Assembly: GCA_944382775.1 (NCBI GenBank)
Contig: CALWNI010000007.1
Span: 1-59,517, forward strand
Reading direction: 5' to 3'
Source of the DNA: an uncultured Allofournierella sp.
GTDB taxonomy: Bacteria > Bacillota > Clostridia > Oscillospirales > Ruminococcaceae
DNA: 59,517 bases
This document shows, in pieces, positions 41,701 to 50,445 of this stretch (the stretch's first letter is position 1; each line of letters opens with the position of its first letter). The position numbers and the translations under genes are program-made. Below the pieces are notes generated by a model. That model saw nothing but the letters and a program-made list of their open reading frames with translations, did no database searches and had not been told where the DNA came from.

Positions 41701-43473
41701 ATGACCATTTTTAACGTGATTAACCTTGCTGGCGGCATTGCGCTGTTTTTATACGGCATGTCGATTATGGGAGCCGGCTTGGAAAAATTGGCCGGCGGTA
41801 AGCTGGAAAGTGTGCTTCAAAAACTGACAAGCTCGGTAATACGTGCAGTGTTATTGGGTGCGATAATTACCGGTTTGATTCAGTCTTCGGCAGGAACAAC
41901 GGTAATTTGCATTGGTCTTGTCAACTCGGGCATTTTTACATTGCCGCAGGCGATTGGCGTGATTATGGGTGCCAATATCGGCACAACTGTTACCGGTCAG
42001 CTGATTCGGCTTTCGGATATTTCCGGCGGCGGTTGGCTGTTAACCATGCTGAAACCCAGCACCTTCAGCCCCATTGTGGCATTTATTGGCGCAATTCTGT
42101 ATGTATTCTTAAAAAGCCCCAAAAAGCGCAACATCGGTCAGATTATGATGGGCTTCGGCATCTTGTTTACCGGTATGTTTACCATGGAAGCGGCGGTTGC
42201 ACCTTTGCGGGAAAGTCAGCTGTTTATTAAGCTGTTTTCCAGCTTGCAAAACCCGTTTTTGGGTGTTTTGGCAGGTGCGTTGGTTACCGTTGCTATCCAG
42301 TCCTCTTCGGCCAGTGTTGGTATCTTGCAGGCACTTTCTACCACAGGCGTGGTTACATGGGGCAATGCCATTCCCATTATTCTGGGCCAGAACATTGGTA
42401 CCTGCTCCACACCGTTGATTGCTTCCATTGGCGCATCTACTGCGGCAAAGCGAAGCGCCATTGTGCATTTGTACTTTAACGTAATTGGTACAGCGGTATT
42501 TTTGGGTGGTGTATATGGCTTAAAGGCGGTCGGGGCCTTTCCCTTTTGGGATGAGGTAATGAACAAGGGCGATATTGCAAACTTTCACACCCTGTTCAAT
42601 GTGGTGGTAACCATCATGTTTATCCCCTTTACAAAATTACTGGCATGGTTGGCGGAAAAGACTATTCCGGAAAAGGCCGGAGAGGTACAAGACCTGTCTC
42701 TGCCTGTTTTGGATGAACGACTGTTTACCAGCCCGGCGGTTGCTTTGCAGCAGGCCCGTGCAGCGGTGGAAAAGATGGCAAGCCGTGCAGCCACCAACTT
42801 TAATAAGGCATTCGGTCAGCTGGAGCATTACAACCAGGAAACAACCATGAACATCCATACCCGTGAGGAATTGCTGGATAAAATGGAGGTTTCTATCACG
42901 GGCTATCTGATTAAAATCAGCGACCGCGAATTGAGCGAAAACGAAAATCGCCAGGTAAGTGAACTGCTAAAGCTGATTTCGGAATATGAGCGAATTGGCG
43001 ATTATTCCATTAATGTGCTGGAATGTGCCCAACGTGTTCAGGAGAACGAACTGCGTTTTTCGGTACAAGCAAAGCAGGAGCTGGATGTGCTTGGCTTGGC
43101 ACTACAAGAAACCTTGCAGCTGACCAATACCGCTTTTATGGAAGGCGACTGCAACAAAGCAGAGCAGGTGGAAGCATTGGAAGAAACCATTGACCAGTTG
43201 TGCTATACCCTGCGAGAACAGCACATTAACCGCTTAAAAGAAGGCATTTGTGAGCTGGAAAGCGGCATTGTGTATCTGGATGTGATCACCAATGTGGAGC
43301 GTATTTCTGACCATTGCGCCAATGTGGCGGCACGGTTGATTGGTTCGGAGTTGGATTTGGATATGCATGCCCGAAAACATGCTTTGCAGGCAGGCCATAA
43401 TGACTTGTATAATCAGCAAGTAGAGGAGTATCAGGCCAAATATATGGGGCTGTTGGCACAGCCTACGGTATAA
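41701..43473 (+). CDS. Na+/phosphate cotransporter with PhoU-like tail
   Basis: This 590-residue protein has two inverted membrane repeats, each with a QSS motif (GLIQSSAGTT and AIQSSSASVG), the signature of the NptA/PNaS family. The C-terminal half (about 340-590) is a helical PhoU-like domain. It imports phosphate with Na+, or acts in phosphate balance. ATG 41701 is chosen since GAGGTG is 9 bases upstream; an in-frame TTG 41689 overlaps that site. It is monocistronic with a strong terminator. Confidence 0.9.
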   Translation: MTIFNVINLAGGIALFLYGMSIMGAGLEKLAGGKLESVLQKLTSSVIRAVLLGAIITGLIQSSAGTTVICIGLVNSGIFTLPQAIGVIMGANIGTTVTGQLIRLSDISGGGWLLTMLKPSTFSPIVAFIGAILYVFLKSPKKRNIGQIMMGFGILFTGMFTMEAAVAPLRESQLFIKLFSSLQNPFLGVLAGALVTVAIQSSSASVGILQALSTTGVVTWGNAIPIILGQNIGTCSTPLIASIGASTAAKRSAIVHLYFNVIGTAVFLGGVYGLKAVGAFPFWDEVMNKGDIANFHTLFNVVVTIMFIPFTKLLAWLAEKTIPEKAGEVQDLSLPVLDERLFTSPAVALQQARAAVEKMASRAATNFNKAFGQLEHYNQETTMNIHTREELLDKMEVSITGYLIKISDRELSENENRQVSELLKLISEYERIGDYSINVLECAQRVQENELRFSVQAKQELDVLGLALQETLQLTNTAFMEGDCNKAEQVEALEETIDQLCYTLREQHINRLKEGICELESGIVYLDVITNVERISDHCANVAARLIGSELDLDMHARKHALQAGHNDLYNQQVEEYQAKYMGLLAQPTV

Positions 43474-43483
43474 AATAGTTGAA

Positions 43484-43521
43484 AATATCCCGGTAAACCA
43501 TGGTTTACCGGGATATTTTTG
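43484..43521 (+). terminator. Intrinsic terminator after the Na/Pi gene
   Basis: AAATATCCCGGTAAACC and GGTTTACCGGGATATTT form a 17-bp perfect stem with a 2-base centre, followed by TTTTG. Confidence 0.93.
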
Positions 43522-43579
43522 TTTTTTCCATAATAAAAGTGGAATGTAACCTATATTAAAAAGAAAATGAAAAAAACTA

Positions 43580-43608
43580 TTGACAAAGGTGTTAGTCAGT
43601 GCTAACCT
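43580..43608 (+). promoter_or_regulatory. Promoter of the feo operon
   Basis: TTGACA (43580-43585), 17 bases, TAACCT (43603-43608). The -35 is perfect and the -10 poor. The spacer and -10 are covered by the first feo palindrome, so a bound regulator would block polymerase. Confidence 0.65.
43591..43606. promoter_or_regulatory. feo palindrome 1, GTTAG-N6-CTAAC
   Basis: GTTAG, six bases, CTAAC. It is the first of three identical-arm, identical-spacer palindromes in the feo locus and lies within the core promoter. The arms resemble half-sites of DtxR/IdeR-family metal regulators. Confidence 0.7.
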
Positions 43609-43616
43609 TAGAGCAG

Positions 43617-43632
43617 GTTAGAAAAAACTAAC
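43617..43632. promoter_or_regulatory. feo palindrome 2, GTTAG-N6-CTAAC
   Basis: Same arms and spacer, 26 bp downstream of palindrome 1 centre to centre, between the promoter and feoA. It could bind a second dimer as a roadblock. Confidence 0.7.
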
Positions 43633-43674
43633 TCTGGATAACAGGACGCAAGTTAGCGAAGAGAAGGGAGAATT

Positions 43675-43887
43675 ATGATGCCGATTTCGATGGGAAGTGT
43701 AGGGCAATCCTATGTAATTCAAAGAATTAGCGGAAATTCCGAGGTACGGGCATATCTGCGTTCGCTGGGGTTTAATGAGGGTACCGATGTGCGGTTGATT
43801 TCGCAGTTAAATGGCGATGTGATTGTGCATGTAAAAGATGCACGGGTTGCCATTAACCAAGAACAGGCACGGCACATTTATGTGTAA
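43675..43887 (+). CDS. feoA: FeoA-family protein (first copy)
   Basis: This 70-residue SH3-like domain protein has the FeoA pattern of a central LRSLGF-EGTDVRLISQ strand-turn and a terminal HVKDARVAINQEQARHIYV. FeoA is a cytosolic accessory that interacts with FeoB in ferrous iron uptake. GAAGGGAG precedes ATG 43675; ATG 43678 is an equally possible start. It is followed by a second feoA after 55 bases. Confidence 0.9.
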   Translation: MMPISMGSVGQSYVIQRISGNSEVRAYLRSLGFNEGTDVRLISQLNGDVIVHVKDARVAINQEQARHIYV

Positions 43888-43942
43888 CCTGTAACGGAAA
43901 ACGGATTTTTTAGAAAAATGATACAACGGGGAGGGATAGGAA

Positions 43943-44173
43943 ATGACGTTGAAGGATGTTAAGGTAGGCACAACGGCTAAGGTTGTAAAAATCAACGGCG
44001 AAGGCGTATACAAACGGCGTATTATGGATATGGGTATCACCAAGAACAGCCAGATTTTTGTGCGCAAAGTAGCACCTTTGGGCGACCCGATTGAAATTAC
44101 GGTGCGCGGCTATGAGTTATCGCTGCGCAAAGCCGATGCGGAATGTGTGGAAATTGAACTGATTCAAGAATAA
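43943..44173 (+). CDS. feoA: FeoA-family protein (second copy)
   Basis: This 76-residue FeoA domain protein has VGTTAKVVKINGEG, RRIMDMGI and IEITVRGYELSLRKADA, all typical. It differs clearly from the first copy, so the pair is divergent, not a recent duplication. GGGGAGGG lies before the ATG. Two FeoA proteins feeding one FeoB is common in Clostridia and may reflect separate regulatory and structural roles. Confidence 0.92.
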   Translation: MTLKDVKVGTTAKVVKINGEGVYKRRIMDMGITKNSQIFVRKVAPLGDPIEITVRGYELSLRKADAECVEIELIQE

Positions 44174-44226
44174 AAGACGCTGTAAAAGAATGGGGATTCA
44201 ATTGTAGCATTTTTTATTTCTTATCG

Positions 44227-44242
44227 GTTAGCGAAAACTAAC
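44227..44242. promoter_or_regulatory. feo palindrome 3, GTTAG-N6-CTAAC, upstream of feoB
   Basis: This third copy is extended to CGGTTAG...CTAACCG (44225-44244), the best of the three. It sits 40 bases before the feoB start in the 108-base gap after feoA2, implying a regulated internal start or a roadblock. Confidence 0.7.
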
Positions 44243-44281
44243 CGACATTGCTTGCGAGACTATAAGGAGGATTGAACTACC

Positions 44282-46468
44282 ATGGCAATTACAATTGCGC
44301 TTGCCGGCAACCCAAACTGCGGCAAAACAACCATGTTTAATGCGTTGACAGGCTCAAATCAATACGTTGGTAACTGGCCGGGTGTTACAGTAGAAAAAAA
44401 GACGGGCAAACTAAAGGCGGCAAAAAGCGGTGAATTGGTTCATGTTACCGATTTGCCGGGTGTTTATTCGCTTTCTCCCTATACCTTGGAAGAGGTAGTA
44501 ACCCGTGATTATATTTTAAACGAGCATCCCGACGTGGTGTTGAATCTGGTGGACGCTACCAACATTGAGCGCAACCTGTATCTTACCACACAGTTGATTG
44601 AAACCGGCATTCCTGTGGTCATTGCATTGAATATGACCGACCTTTTGAAGAAAAATAACATTCAGGTAAACGTGGCGGAATTGTCTCGGCGGTTGGGATG
44701 CCCCATTGTGGAAACCAGTGCATTAAAGGGAACCGGTTTGCAGCAGGTGGTGGAAACCGCCATTCAGGTGGCGAAAGCCGCAAAAGAAACAAAACCCAAG
44801 GCAATTTTTGAACCCTTTGTGGAGGAAAAAATTCAAGAGGTTGCGGCAAATCTGCCCACCGGTGTACCCCATGCGGAAAAACGCTGGTATGCGATTAAGC
44901 TGCTGGAACAGGATGCAAAGGTTTTGGAGCGTTTTTCACTGAAGGAAAACAATCCGTACAAAGCCATTGCACAGCAGGTGGAAGCGGAATTTGACGACGA
45001 TGTGGATTCTGTTATTACCGACCAGCGGTATTGCTACATCCAAGGGGTTGTGGATGCAACCGTAAAACGCCCCAAAGGCCAGCTGAGCATGTCGGATAAA
45101 ATTGACCAGATTGTAACCAACCGCATTTTGGGCTTGCCCATTTTCCTGTTGATTATGTGGGCGGTATACTATGTGTCGGTAACAACTTTGGGTACCCTGG
45201 TAACCGACTGGACCAACGATACCTTTGTGGGCGGGATTCAAGGCATTGTAGGCGATTTTCTTGCCGGCATTGGCGTAAACGATGTACTGATTAGCTTAGT
45301 TGTTGATGGTATTATTGGCGGTGTGGGTGCCGTTTTGGGCTTTGCACCGCAGATGGCAATTTTGTTTCTATTCCTTTCTATTTTGGAAGATTGCGGCTAC
45401 ATGGTTCGGATTGCCTTTGTTATGGACCGCATTTTCCGCCATTTCGGGCTTTCCGGCAAAAGCTTCATTCCGCTGTTGATTTCCTCCGGCTGCGGTGTGC
45501 CCGGTATTATGGCATCCAAGACCATTGAACAGGATAACGATCGCCGTTTGACTATTATGACAGCGACCTTTGTGCCCTGTGGCGCAAAGCTGCCGGTTAT
45601 TGCGCTGCTGAGTGCAGTTATGGTGGAATATGCCACCGGCAACAGCATTTTGGCGGCAAACCTAGCGCCGATTATGTATCTGGTTGGTATTGCAGCGGTA
45701 TTGATTTCCGCTATTATGCTGAAAAAGACCAAACCCTTTTCCGGTAAACCGGCACCCTTTGTTATGGAACTTCCTGCTTACCACATGCCTTCGGCAAAAA
45801 CGGTGCTGATGCATGTATGGGAACGCTTGAAGGGCTACATTGTAAAAGCAGGTACCATTTTGTTTGTGGCTTGCGTTGTCATGTGGTTTTTGTCCAGCTT
45901 TGGATTTGAAAACGGCGCATTTGGTTTAGTAGAGGATGCTTCGGCTTCCTTAATGGCGATGATGGGCGGTGCCATTGCATTTTTATTTGCACCGCTGGGC
46001 TTTGGCGAATGGCAGGCAGTTGCCTCTTCTATTTCCGGATTTACCGCAAAAGAGGCCATTGTTTCCACCATGGGCGTATTGGCCAATGTATCCGAAGATT
46101 TGGTGGAGGACACCAACGCAGTGGCAGCAGCAGTACAAACTTGGTTCCCAACAGCCATTGCAGGCTTCTCCTTCCTGGTATTTAACTTGCTGAACAGCCC
46201 CTGCTTGGCGGCAATTGCCACCATGGCAAAGGAAATGCAGGACCGCAAGTGGTTCTGGTTTGCAATTTTGTATCAAAACATTTTTGCATATGCGGTATCG
46301 CTGATGATTTATCAGTTGGGCGGATTTGCCACCGGTGCGGTTGCCTTTAACCTGTGGACCGTTGTGGCAGCGGTTGTGTTGGTTGGTATGCTGATTATGC
46401 TGTTCCGACCCGACCCGTACAAGGAAAGCAAAACCTATGCAAAAACCTCGGTACAGGCGGTACAATAA
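44282..46468 (+). CDS. feoB: Ferrous iron transporter FeoB
   Basis: This 728-residue protein has an N-terminal G domain with the G1 motif GNPNCGKT (9-16), G3 DLPGVYS and G4 NMTD, then a GDI helical region to about 270. A polytopic membrane domain has two Gate motifs, including SSGCGVPGIM and PFVPCGAKLPV-type sequences with conserved cysteines. It drives Fe2+ uptake across the cytoplasmic membrane under anaerobic conditions. AAGGAGG lies before the ATG. The Cys-rich small gene follows in the same direction. Confidence 0.97.
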   Translation: MAITIALAGNPNCGKTTMFNALTGSNQYVGNWPGVTVEKKTGKLKAAKSGELVHVTDLPGVYSLSPYTLEEVVTRDYILNEHPDVVLNLVDATNIERNLYLTTQLIETGIPVVIALNMTDLLKKNNIQVNVAELSRRLGCPIVETSALKGTGLQQVVETAIQVAKAAKETKPKAIFEPFVEEKIQEVAANLPTGVPHAEKRWYAIKLLEQDAKVLERFSLKENNPYKAIAQQVEAEFDDDVDSVITDQRYCYIQGVVDATVKRPKGQLSMSDKIDQIVTNRILGLPIFLLIMWAVYYVSVTTLGTLVTDWTNDTFVGGIQGIVGDFLAGIGVNDVLISLVVDGIIGGVGAVLGFAPQMAILFLFLSILEDCGYMVRIAFVMDRIFRHFGLSGKSFIPLLISSGCGVPGIMASKTIEQDNDRRLTIMTATFVPCGAKLPVIALLSAVMVEYATGNSILAANLAPIMYLVGIAAVLISAIMLKKTKPFSGKPAPFVMELPAYHMPSAKTVLMHVWERLKGYIVKAGTILFVACVVMWFLSSFGFENGAFGLVEDASASLMAMMGGAIAFLFAPLGFGEWQAVASSISGFTAKEAIVSTMGVLANVSEDLVEDTNAVAAAVQTWFPTAIAGFSFLVFNLLNSPCLAAIATMAKEMQDRKWFWFAILYQNIFAYAVSLMIYQLGGFATGAVAFNLWTVVAAVVLVGMLIMLFRPDPYKESKTYAKTSVQAVQ

Positions 46469-46542
46469 CCGTATGCAATGACTTGCAGAGATGCCTTGAA
46501 TATGATTCAATAAACATACAACAAAAGAAAGAAGGGATTACA

Positions 46543-46728
46543 ATGACAATTGCAGATATGATTGTTTTGGCAATTGTGGCAGGTCTGGTCGTATGGGCGT
46601 TGCTTGGTGCAAAAAAGCATTTTGGCGGCAAAGGCGGCTGCTGTGGCGGTTGCAGCGGCGGATGCTCTTCTTGCGGTTGTGGTTGCTCGGCATCGGCAAA
46701 GAAAAAAGAAAATCATTCTTCAAACTAA
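46543..46728 (+). CDS. FeoB-associated Cys-rich membrane protein
   Basis: This 61-residue protein has one N-terminal membrane helix (IADMIVLAIVAGLVVWALLG) and a Gly/Cys-rich region with eight cysteines in CC and CxxC-like spacing, ending in a lysine-rich tail. It belongs to the FeoB-associated family typical of Firmicutes and may act like FeoC or as an iron donor. GAAGGG lies 7 bases before the ATG. It starts 74 bases after feoB and is followed by a terminator. Confidence 0.92.
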   Translation: MTIADMIVLAIVAGLVVWALLGAKKHFGGKGGCCGGCSGGCSSCGCGCSASAKKKENHSSN

Positions 46729-46756
46729 CAAACAACAAACATAGATTACTCCTTCT

Positions 46757-46800
46757 AACACAAACGGCACATCTCATTTCGAGATGTGCCGTTTGTGTTT
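46757..46800. terminator. Terminator of the feo operon
   Basis: A 19-bp perfect stem (46757-46775 with 46781-46799) has a 5-base loop. The T-rich tail is interrupted by G, so termination may be moderate. It may also serve the convergent gene. Confidence 0.8.
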
Positions 46801-46809
46801 ATGCTTTTT

Positions 46810-47733
46810 TCAGGTGCTGGATTGAGGGGCACTTTGGGCATCCGGCAAGCCGGACAAATAGCTGTTGGAACCAATTAGCTCCATAACATGGGGTAAGGTG
46901 AGCTTGCCCTCCCAATAGCCCTGTGCAGCCAAAAGAAAGGCGGCACTGCGGCGGGTTGCCTCTTCCAACAAATCGCCGACCGATTCCCGGCGGGGTTCTT
47001 TGGTAAAGGGATGAATCCATTCGGCGGGCAAATCGGCAATGGTGCCGCTTTTGGTTTTTAAACGGGCCGGCGTAATATGACCGGTGATAAATCCCCGGTG
47101 GCCTATGATTGGCTCAACAAGCCAGAATAACACATATTTAATGCGCAGCCGACTGACAAATTGCCCCCGAAGCAGGCGGGTGTGGGCAAAGGTATCGGTG
47201 AGGGCTTGCCTGCTGACCGATACACCCAATGTGGTTTGAATTGCTGCTTGCAGCAGAGTTACGGCACCATCCAAGGCGGATGGGCTTAGTTTGGGGGTGT
47301 TGTCTTGTACCGGAACCGATGCACGGCCGGTATCCTGTTTGTGAAGGTAGCTGTCCAGCGCAATTTCAAAGTATCCATGTCCACCCGGTTGTCCGTATAA
47401 TTGGTCGGGCTGTGTAATCATGACCACATAAGGATGCAATACGCAGTCGGTGGCATAGTGGCACAAAAAGCCCAGTGCATAGCTGCGTTCTTGCGGTGTT
47501 TTAGCGGTTTCCAATAGGCTTTGTAAAAAAGTGCCTGTATTTTCATTGTGCAGGCGTTCGCCCAATTCGGGCAGGTTTTCGCCGCGTTTTTGGCTGCTTT
47601 TCCAAACACGGTAGCAAAACAGAATATCCGGGCCGTTTGCGCCGCAGTCAAAGGCGGCCTGGTCTGCAATGGATACCTGCGCCAGTGCAGCAGCATGGCG
47701 TGCGGTTCGTATGTGAGTATAGCCTTCCGGCAT
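46810..47733 (-). CDS. Zinc-dependent phospholipase C-like protein
   Basis: This 307-residue protein starts MPEGYTHIRTARHA and contains CGANGPDILFCYR, LGERLHNENTG and LGFLCHYATDCVLHPYV. These His/Asp motifs are typical of the zinc-dependent phospholipase C/S1-P1-nuclease-like family (Zn_dep_PLPC). There is no signal peptide, so a cytosolic metal-dependent hydrolase is more likely than a secreted toxin. ATG 47733 fits the family start; a GTG 12 bases upstream overlaps the AGGAAG ribosome site. Substrate unknown. Confidence 0.85.
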   Translation of the reverse strand: MPEGYTHIRTARHAAALAQVSIADQAAFDCGANGPDILFCYRVWKSSQKRGENLPELGERLHNENTGTFLQSLLETAKTPQERSYALGFLCHYATDCVLHPYVVMITQPDQLYGQPGGHGYFEIALDSYLHKQDTGRASVPVQDNTPKLSPSALDGAVTLLQAAIQTTLGVSVSRQALTDTFAHTRLLRGQFVSRLRIKYVLFWLVEPIIGHRGFITGHITPARLKTKSGTIADLPAEWIHPFTKEPRRESVGDLLEEATRRSAAFLLAAQGYWEGKLTLPHVMELIGSNSYLSGLPDAQSAPQSST

Positions 47734-47769
47734 GGAATCATCCACTTCCTAACAAGATAAAATTTGCAA

Positions 47770-47800
47770 TAAAAAGGGCATGCACAGGGGTGCATGCCCT
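47770..47800 (-). terminator. Intrinsic terminator of the UMF1-family MFS gene
   Basis: AAGGGCATGCA pairs with TGCATGCCCTT around a CAGGGG loop. Read leftward it ends in a T-run. It lies 36 bases past the MFS stop. Confidence 0.9.
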
Positions 47801-47835
47801 TCATTTTACACGATTTAGAACAAAATCTCAAACCA

Positions 47836-49194
47836 TTACTTTTTGTTCAGATGGCGGGGCAGTACAAAGAAGTACAGACCACCACCCACAAAGAAGATGA
47901 GAAGCAGACTCAGAATGCCCCACGGTGCGGCGGCGGTGTCCACCTGTGCGATAATTTCGGCACTTGCGGTGGAACGGGTTAAGCCCATATCGGCCAATGC
48001 TTTGTTGGATGCAATGGCACTGCTCCAGCCCACCAAGGCAGGACCCATAATGGCACTGAACTTGCCGAAAATATCATAGAAGCCGAAAAATTCACCGCTG
48101 CGCTTTTTGTCTGGAATCATTTTACCGAACATGCTGCGGCTGAGGGCTTGAATACCGCCTTGGCTCGTGGCAACCAGAACTGCCATAACCCAGAACTGCC
48201 AGACTTCCCGCAGGAAAAAGGCGTAAACCGTAACGCCCATATAAATGCAGATGGCTACACCAATCATGGTGCGGGCACCGAATTTTTCGCTGGCTTTGAT
48301 GTACAGCAAGCAGAAGGGTAGACCCAAAACCTGCACCAAAAGTAGCGCAAGCAGCATGCTGGTGGAGTCAAGGCCAAGGGTATCGCCGTAGCTTGTGGAC
48401 ATGTGAATGATGGTGTTTACGCCGTCGATGTAGAAGAAGTAGGCAATCAGATAAATAAACATTGCCTTGTGGTGGAAAATTTCCCGTACTGTGCCGCCCA
48501 AGCCGCGAATGGCATCGCGTACAGCACCTTTGTGGTTTTCATTGTAGCTTTTTTGCTCCACATTTTTCAAAAGCGGCAAACTGAACACAAACCACCATAC
48601 CGCAGTAAGACCGAATACAAAGGTTAAGCAAAACAGCATTTTGTCGCTGCCCAGAATCAGGTTCATCAGCAAGAATACCAACAGGGGAATGGTGGAGCCG
48701 CCAATGTAGCCCATGCCATAGCCCATGGTGGATACCTTGTCCATGCGGTCTTCTGTTGTTACATCGCTTAAAAAGCTATCATAGTATAGGTTTGCGCCGG
48801 CAAAGCCAATGGTGGAGAGAATGTACAGCGATAAAATGGCCAGACCCACCAGTTCGGCAACACCGGGCTTTACAAAACCCAACATGGGGGTAACGGCAAG
48901 CAGTGCACAGGAAACAACACCCACCAGCATAAAAATGGTGAACAGCTTTTTACGCATGCCTTTAAAGTCGCCAAATACACCCAAAACCGGTGCCAGCAAA
49001 GCCACAATGGCCATGGCGGCACTGGTGGCATAGCCCCAGGTGGTCATGCCGGATGCGGCGTCGGCCATGTAGCTTGTTACCGTATTATAAAAGATAGGAA
49101 GAATGGTAACCACAATGACCGAATGTGCGCTGTTTGCCCAGTCGTACATCATCCAGCTTTTTTCTTCTTTTGTATACCCTTTCAACAATTTCAT
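47836..49194 (-). CDS. MFS transporter, UMF1/Atg22-like family
   Basis: This 452-residue protein has about twelve membrane segments and a signature MYDWANSAHSVIVVTILPIFY at the start, which is distinctive for UMF1/Atg22-like transporters. Further on are GFAGANLYYDSFL and QGGIQALSRSMFGKMIP. It may export amino acids or other metabolites. The start MKLLKG at 49194 has GAGGTG 5 bases upstream; extending the frame upstream adds a basic segment without a better site. Confidence 0.88.
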   Translation of the reverse strand: MKLLKGYTKEEKSWMMYDWANSAHSVIVVTILPIFYNTVTSYMADAASGMTTWGYATSAAMAIVALLAPVLGVFGDFKGMRKKLFTIFMLVGVVSCALLAVTPMLGFVKPGVAELVGLAILSLYILSTIGFAGANLYYDSFLSDVTTEDRMDKVSTMGYGMGYIGGSTIPLLVFLLMNLILGSDKMLFCLTFVFGLTAVWWFVFSLPLLKNVEQKSYNENHKGAVRDAIRGLGGTVREIFHHKAMFIYLIAYFFYIDGVNTIIHMSTSYGDTLGLDSTSMLLALLLVQVLGLPFCLLYIKASEKFGARTMIGVAICIYMGVTVYAFFLREVWQFWVMAVLVATSQGGIQALSRSMFGKMIPDKKRSGEFFGFYDIFGKFSAIMGPALVGWSSAIASNKALADMGLTRSTASAEIIAQVDTAAAPWGILSLLLIFFVGGGLYFFVLPRHLNKK

Positions 49195-49360
49195 GTTTTC
49201 ACCTCGCCGCAACCACACATACGAAATAAGATTTGGTATGGCTTATGTGATTGCTTCCAATTTTTTAACTTTCTTTGCAAGTGTATCACGGAAAAGCGCA
49301 AAGTACAACCAAAAAGTTTGTAATGTTATGAAAGGGAAAAACAAAGTTAGTTTTCAACAG

Positions 49361-49400
49361 AAAAACGCCTCCGCTGTGGAAAACACAGCAGAGACGTTTG
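49361..49400 (-). terminator. Intrinsic terminator of the ECF-sigma operon
   Basis: A 15-bp stem that includes several G-U pairs (49363-49377 with 49385-49399) precedes a T-run on the - strand. It lies just past the fourth gene. Confidence 0.8.
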
Positions 49401-49420
49401 GTAGAAGGATAAAACGGAAG

Positions 49421-50431
49421 TTATACCCCTTCGGACACAACGGCCTCGGTTACCGCTTGGGGTTCGGTGGATTCGCCCTCGGAATAAACTTCCGAAGTGG
49501 ATTCGGCAGATTCCTCGGGAGCAGGTTCGGTTTGTTCTTGTTGTTGCTGTGCCAACTGGGCTTCGCGCTGGGCGATTTCGTCCTCGGTTAGCCAGTAATA
49601 TTCCGAACCGTCAAAATAATAGATGTTGTGAGAAACTTCTTGGGTTAGCTGTTCTACGCTTGCATTGCGCTGGAAGATGTTATCAATCCACAGTTCCCAT
49701 TGGTCGGTGTCGTTTTGTGCGTAAAATGCGAATTGCTGAATGCCCGAGTCATTCAATTTATCCAGAACGGAACGGCAGGCAGTGGCAAAGTTGGTGGCAT
49801 CGGTAAAGTCATCCGCAAAGGTAATGGAAACATGAAGATAATCGGCTGCGGAAAGATCTGAAAGGGTCATGTTGGGGTTCAGGTTGGAGTCGGTCAAGGT
49901 AAGGTTGACGCGGGCCTCTTTGATGTTTTCGGTTGAAAGACGATTGTACAGGGTTTCCTCCATTTCGCTTTGCAGGCGAGCTTCGATGCGGCTACGTTCG
50001 GGGCCGTAGAACTGCCATACGGCAGGAATTAACGAAACACCGGCACTGCCGCAGATGAGCATGAAGCAAAGAAACATGCTAAGTAAATCGTATTTTAATA
50101 GTGCATCGCCTTTGCGTGCATTGGCCCATAAAATTTCAATGCCCAAGCAAACCAGAATTAAAGGGGCAAATTTAGCCAGTGCAATTAAATTAAAACCAGG
50201 AACTACATAATAGAGTACAATGGCCAAACCGCAGACAATTAAGGCAATGCCCATGGTAATGCTGCCGGCACGGCGAACCGGGCGTTGGCGGTATGTTTGG
50301 CGTTGTTCGTTTTGCACGGTGCGGCGGTCTTCGCGCTGTTCATTTCGTGTGGTTTTGGATGGATTGGGCGTTGCAGAGCAAGATTCTGTCGGATTTTGAG
50401 AATCGTGCAGCATAGGATTGTTATCTGTCAT
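49421..50431 (-). CDS. Membrane protein with LiaF/DUF5668-like helices, ECF-sigma operon
   Basis: This 336-residue protein has an Arg/Gln-rich cytosolic start (about 1-55) and three to four membrane segments. A middle soluble region follows, with a Gln/Glu/Ser-rich tail at the end. The helix pair ITMGIALIVCGLAIVLYY and APLILVCLGIEILW resembles the LiaF/DUF5668 fold found in envelope-stress operons. Its function is unknown. GGAAG precedes ATG 50431. It is the last gene of a four-gene operon led by an ECF sigma factor, so it is probably a stress-response output or sensor. Confidence 0.72.
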   Translation of the reverse strand: MTDNNPMLHDSQNPTESCSATPNPSKTTRNEQREDRRTVQNEQRQTYRQRPVRRAGSITMGIALIVCGLAIVLYYVVPGFNLIALAKFAPLILVCLGIEILWANARKGDALLKYDLLSMFLCFMLICGSAGVSLIPAVWQFYGPERSRIEARLQSEMEETLYNRLSTENIKEARVNLTLTDSNLNPNMTLSDLSAADYLHVSITFADDFTDATNFATACRSVLDKLNDSGIQQFAFYAQNDTDQWELWIDNIFQRNASVEQLTQEVSHNIYYFDGSEYYWLTEDEIAQREAQLAQQQQEQTEPAPEESAESTSEVYSEGESTEPQAVTEAVVSEGV

Positions 50432-50445
50432 AGAAAGTCACTTCC

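Noticed and set aside
43522-44281. Classical Fur box in the feo locus
   Set aside because: The repeated motif is GTTAG-N6-CTAAC and does not match GATAATGATAATCATTATC. DtxR-type control is favoured.
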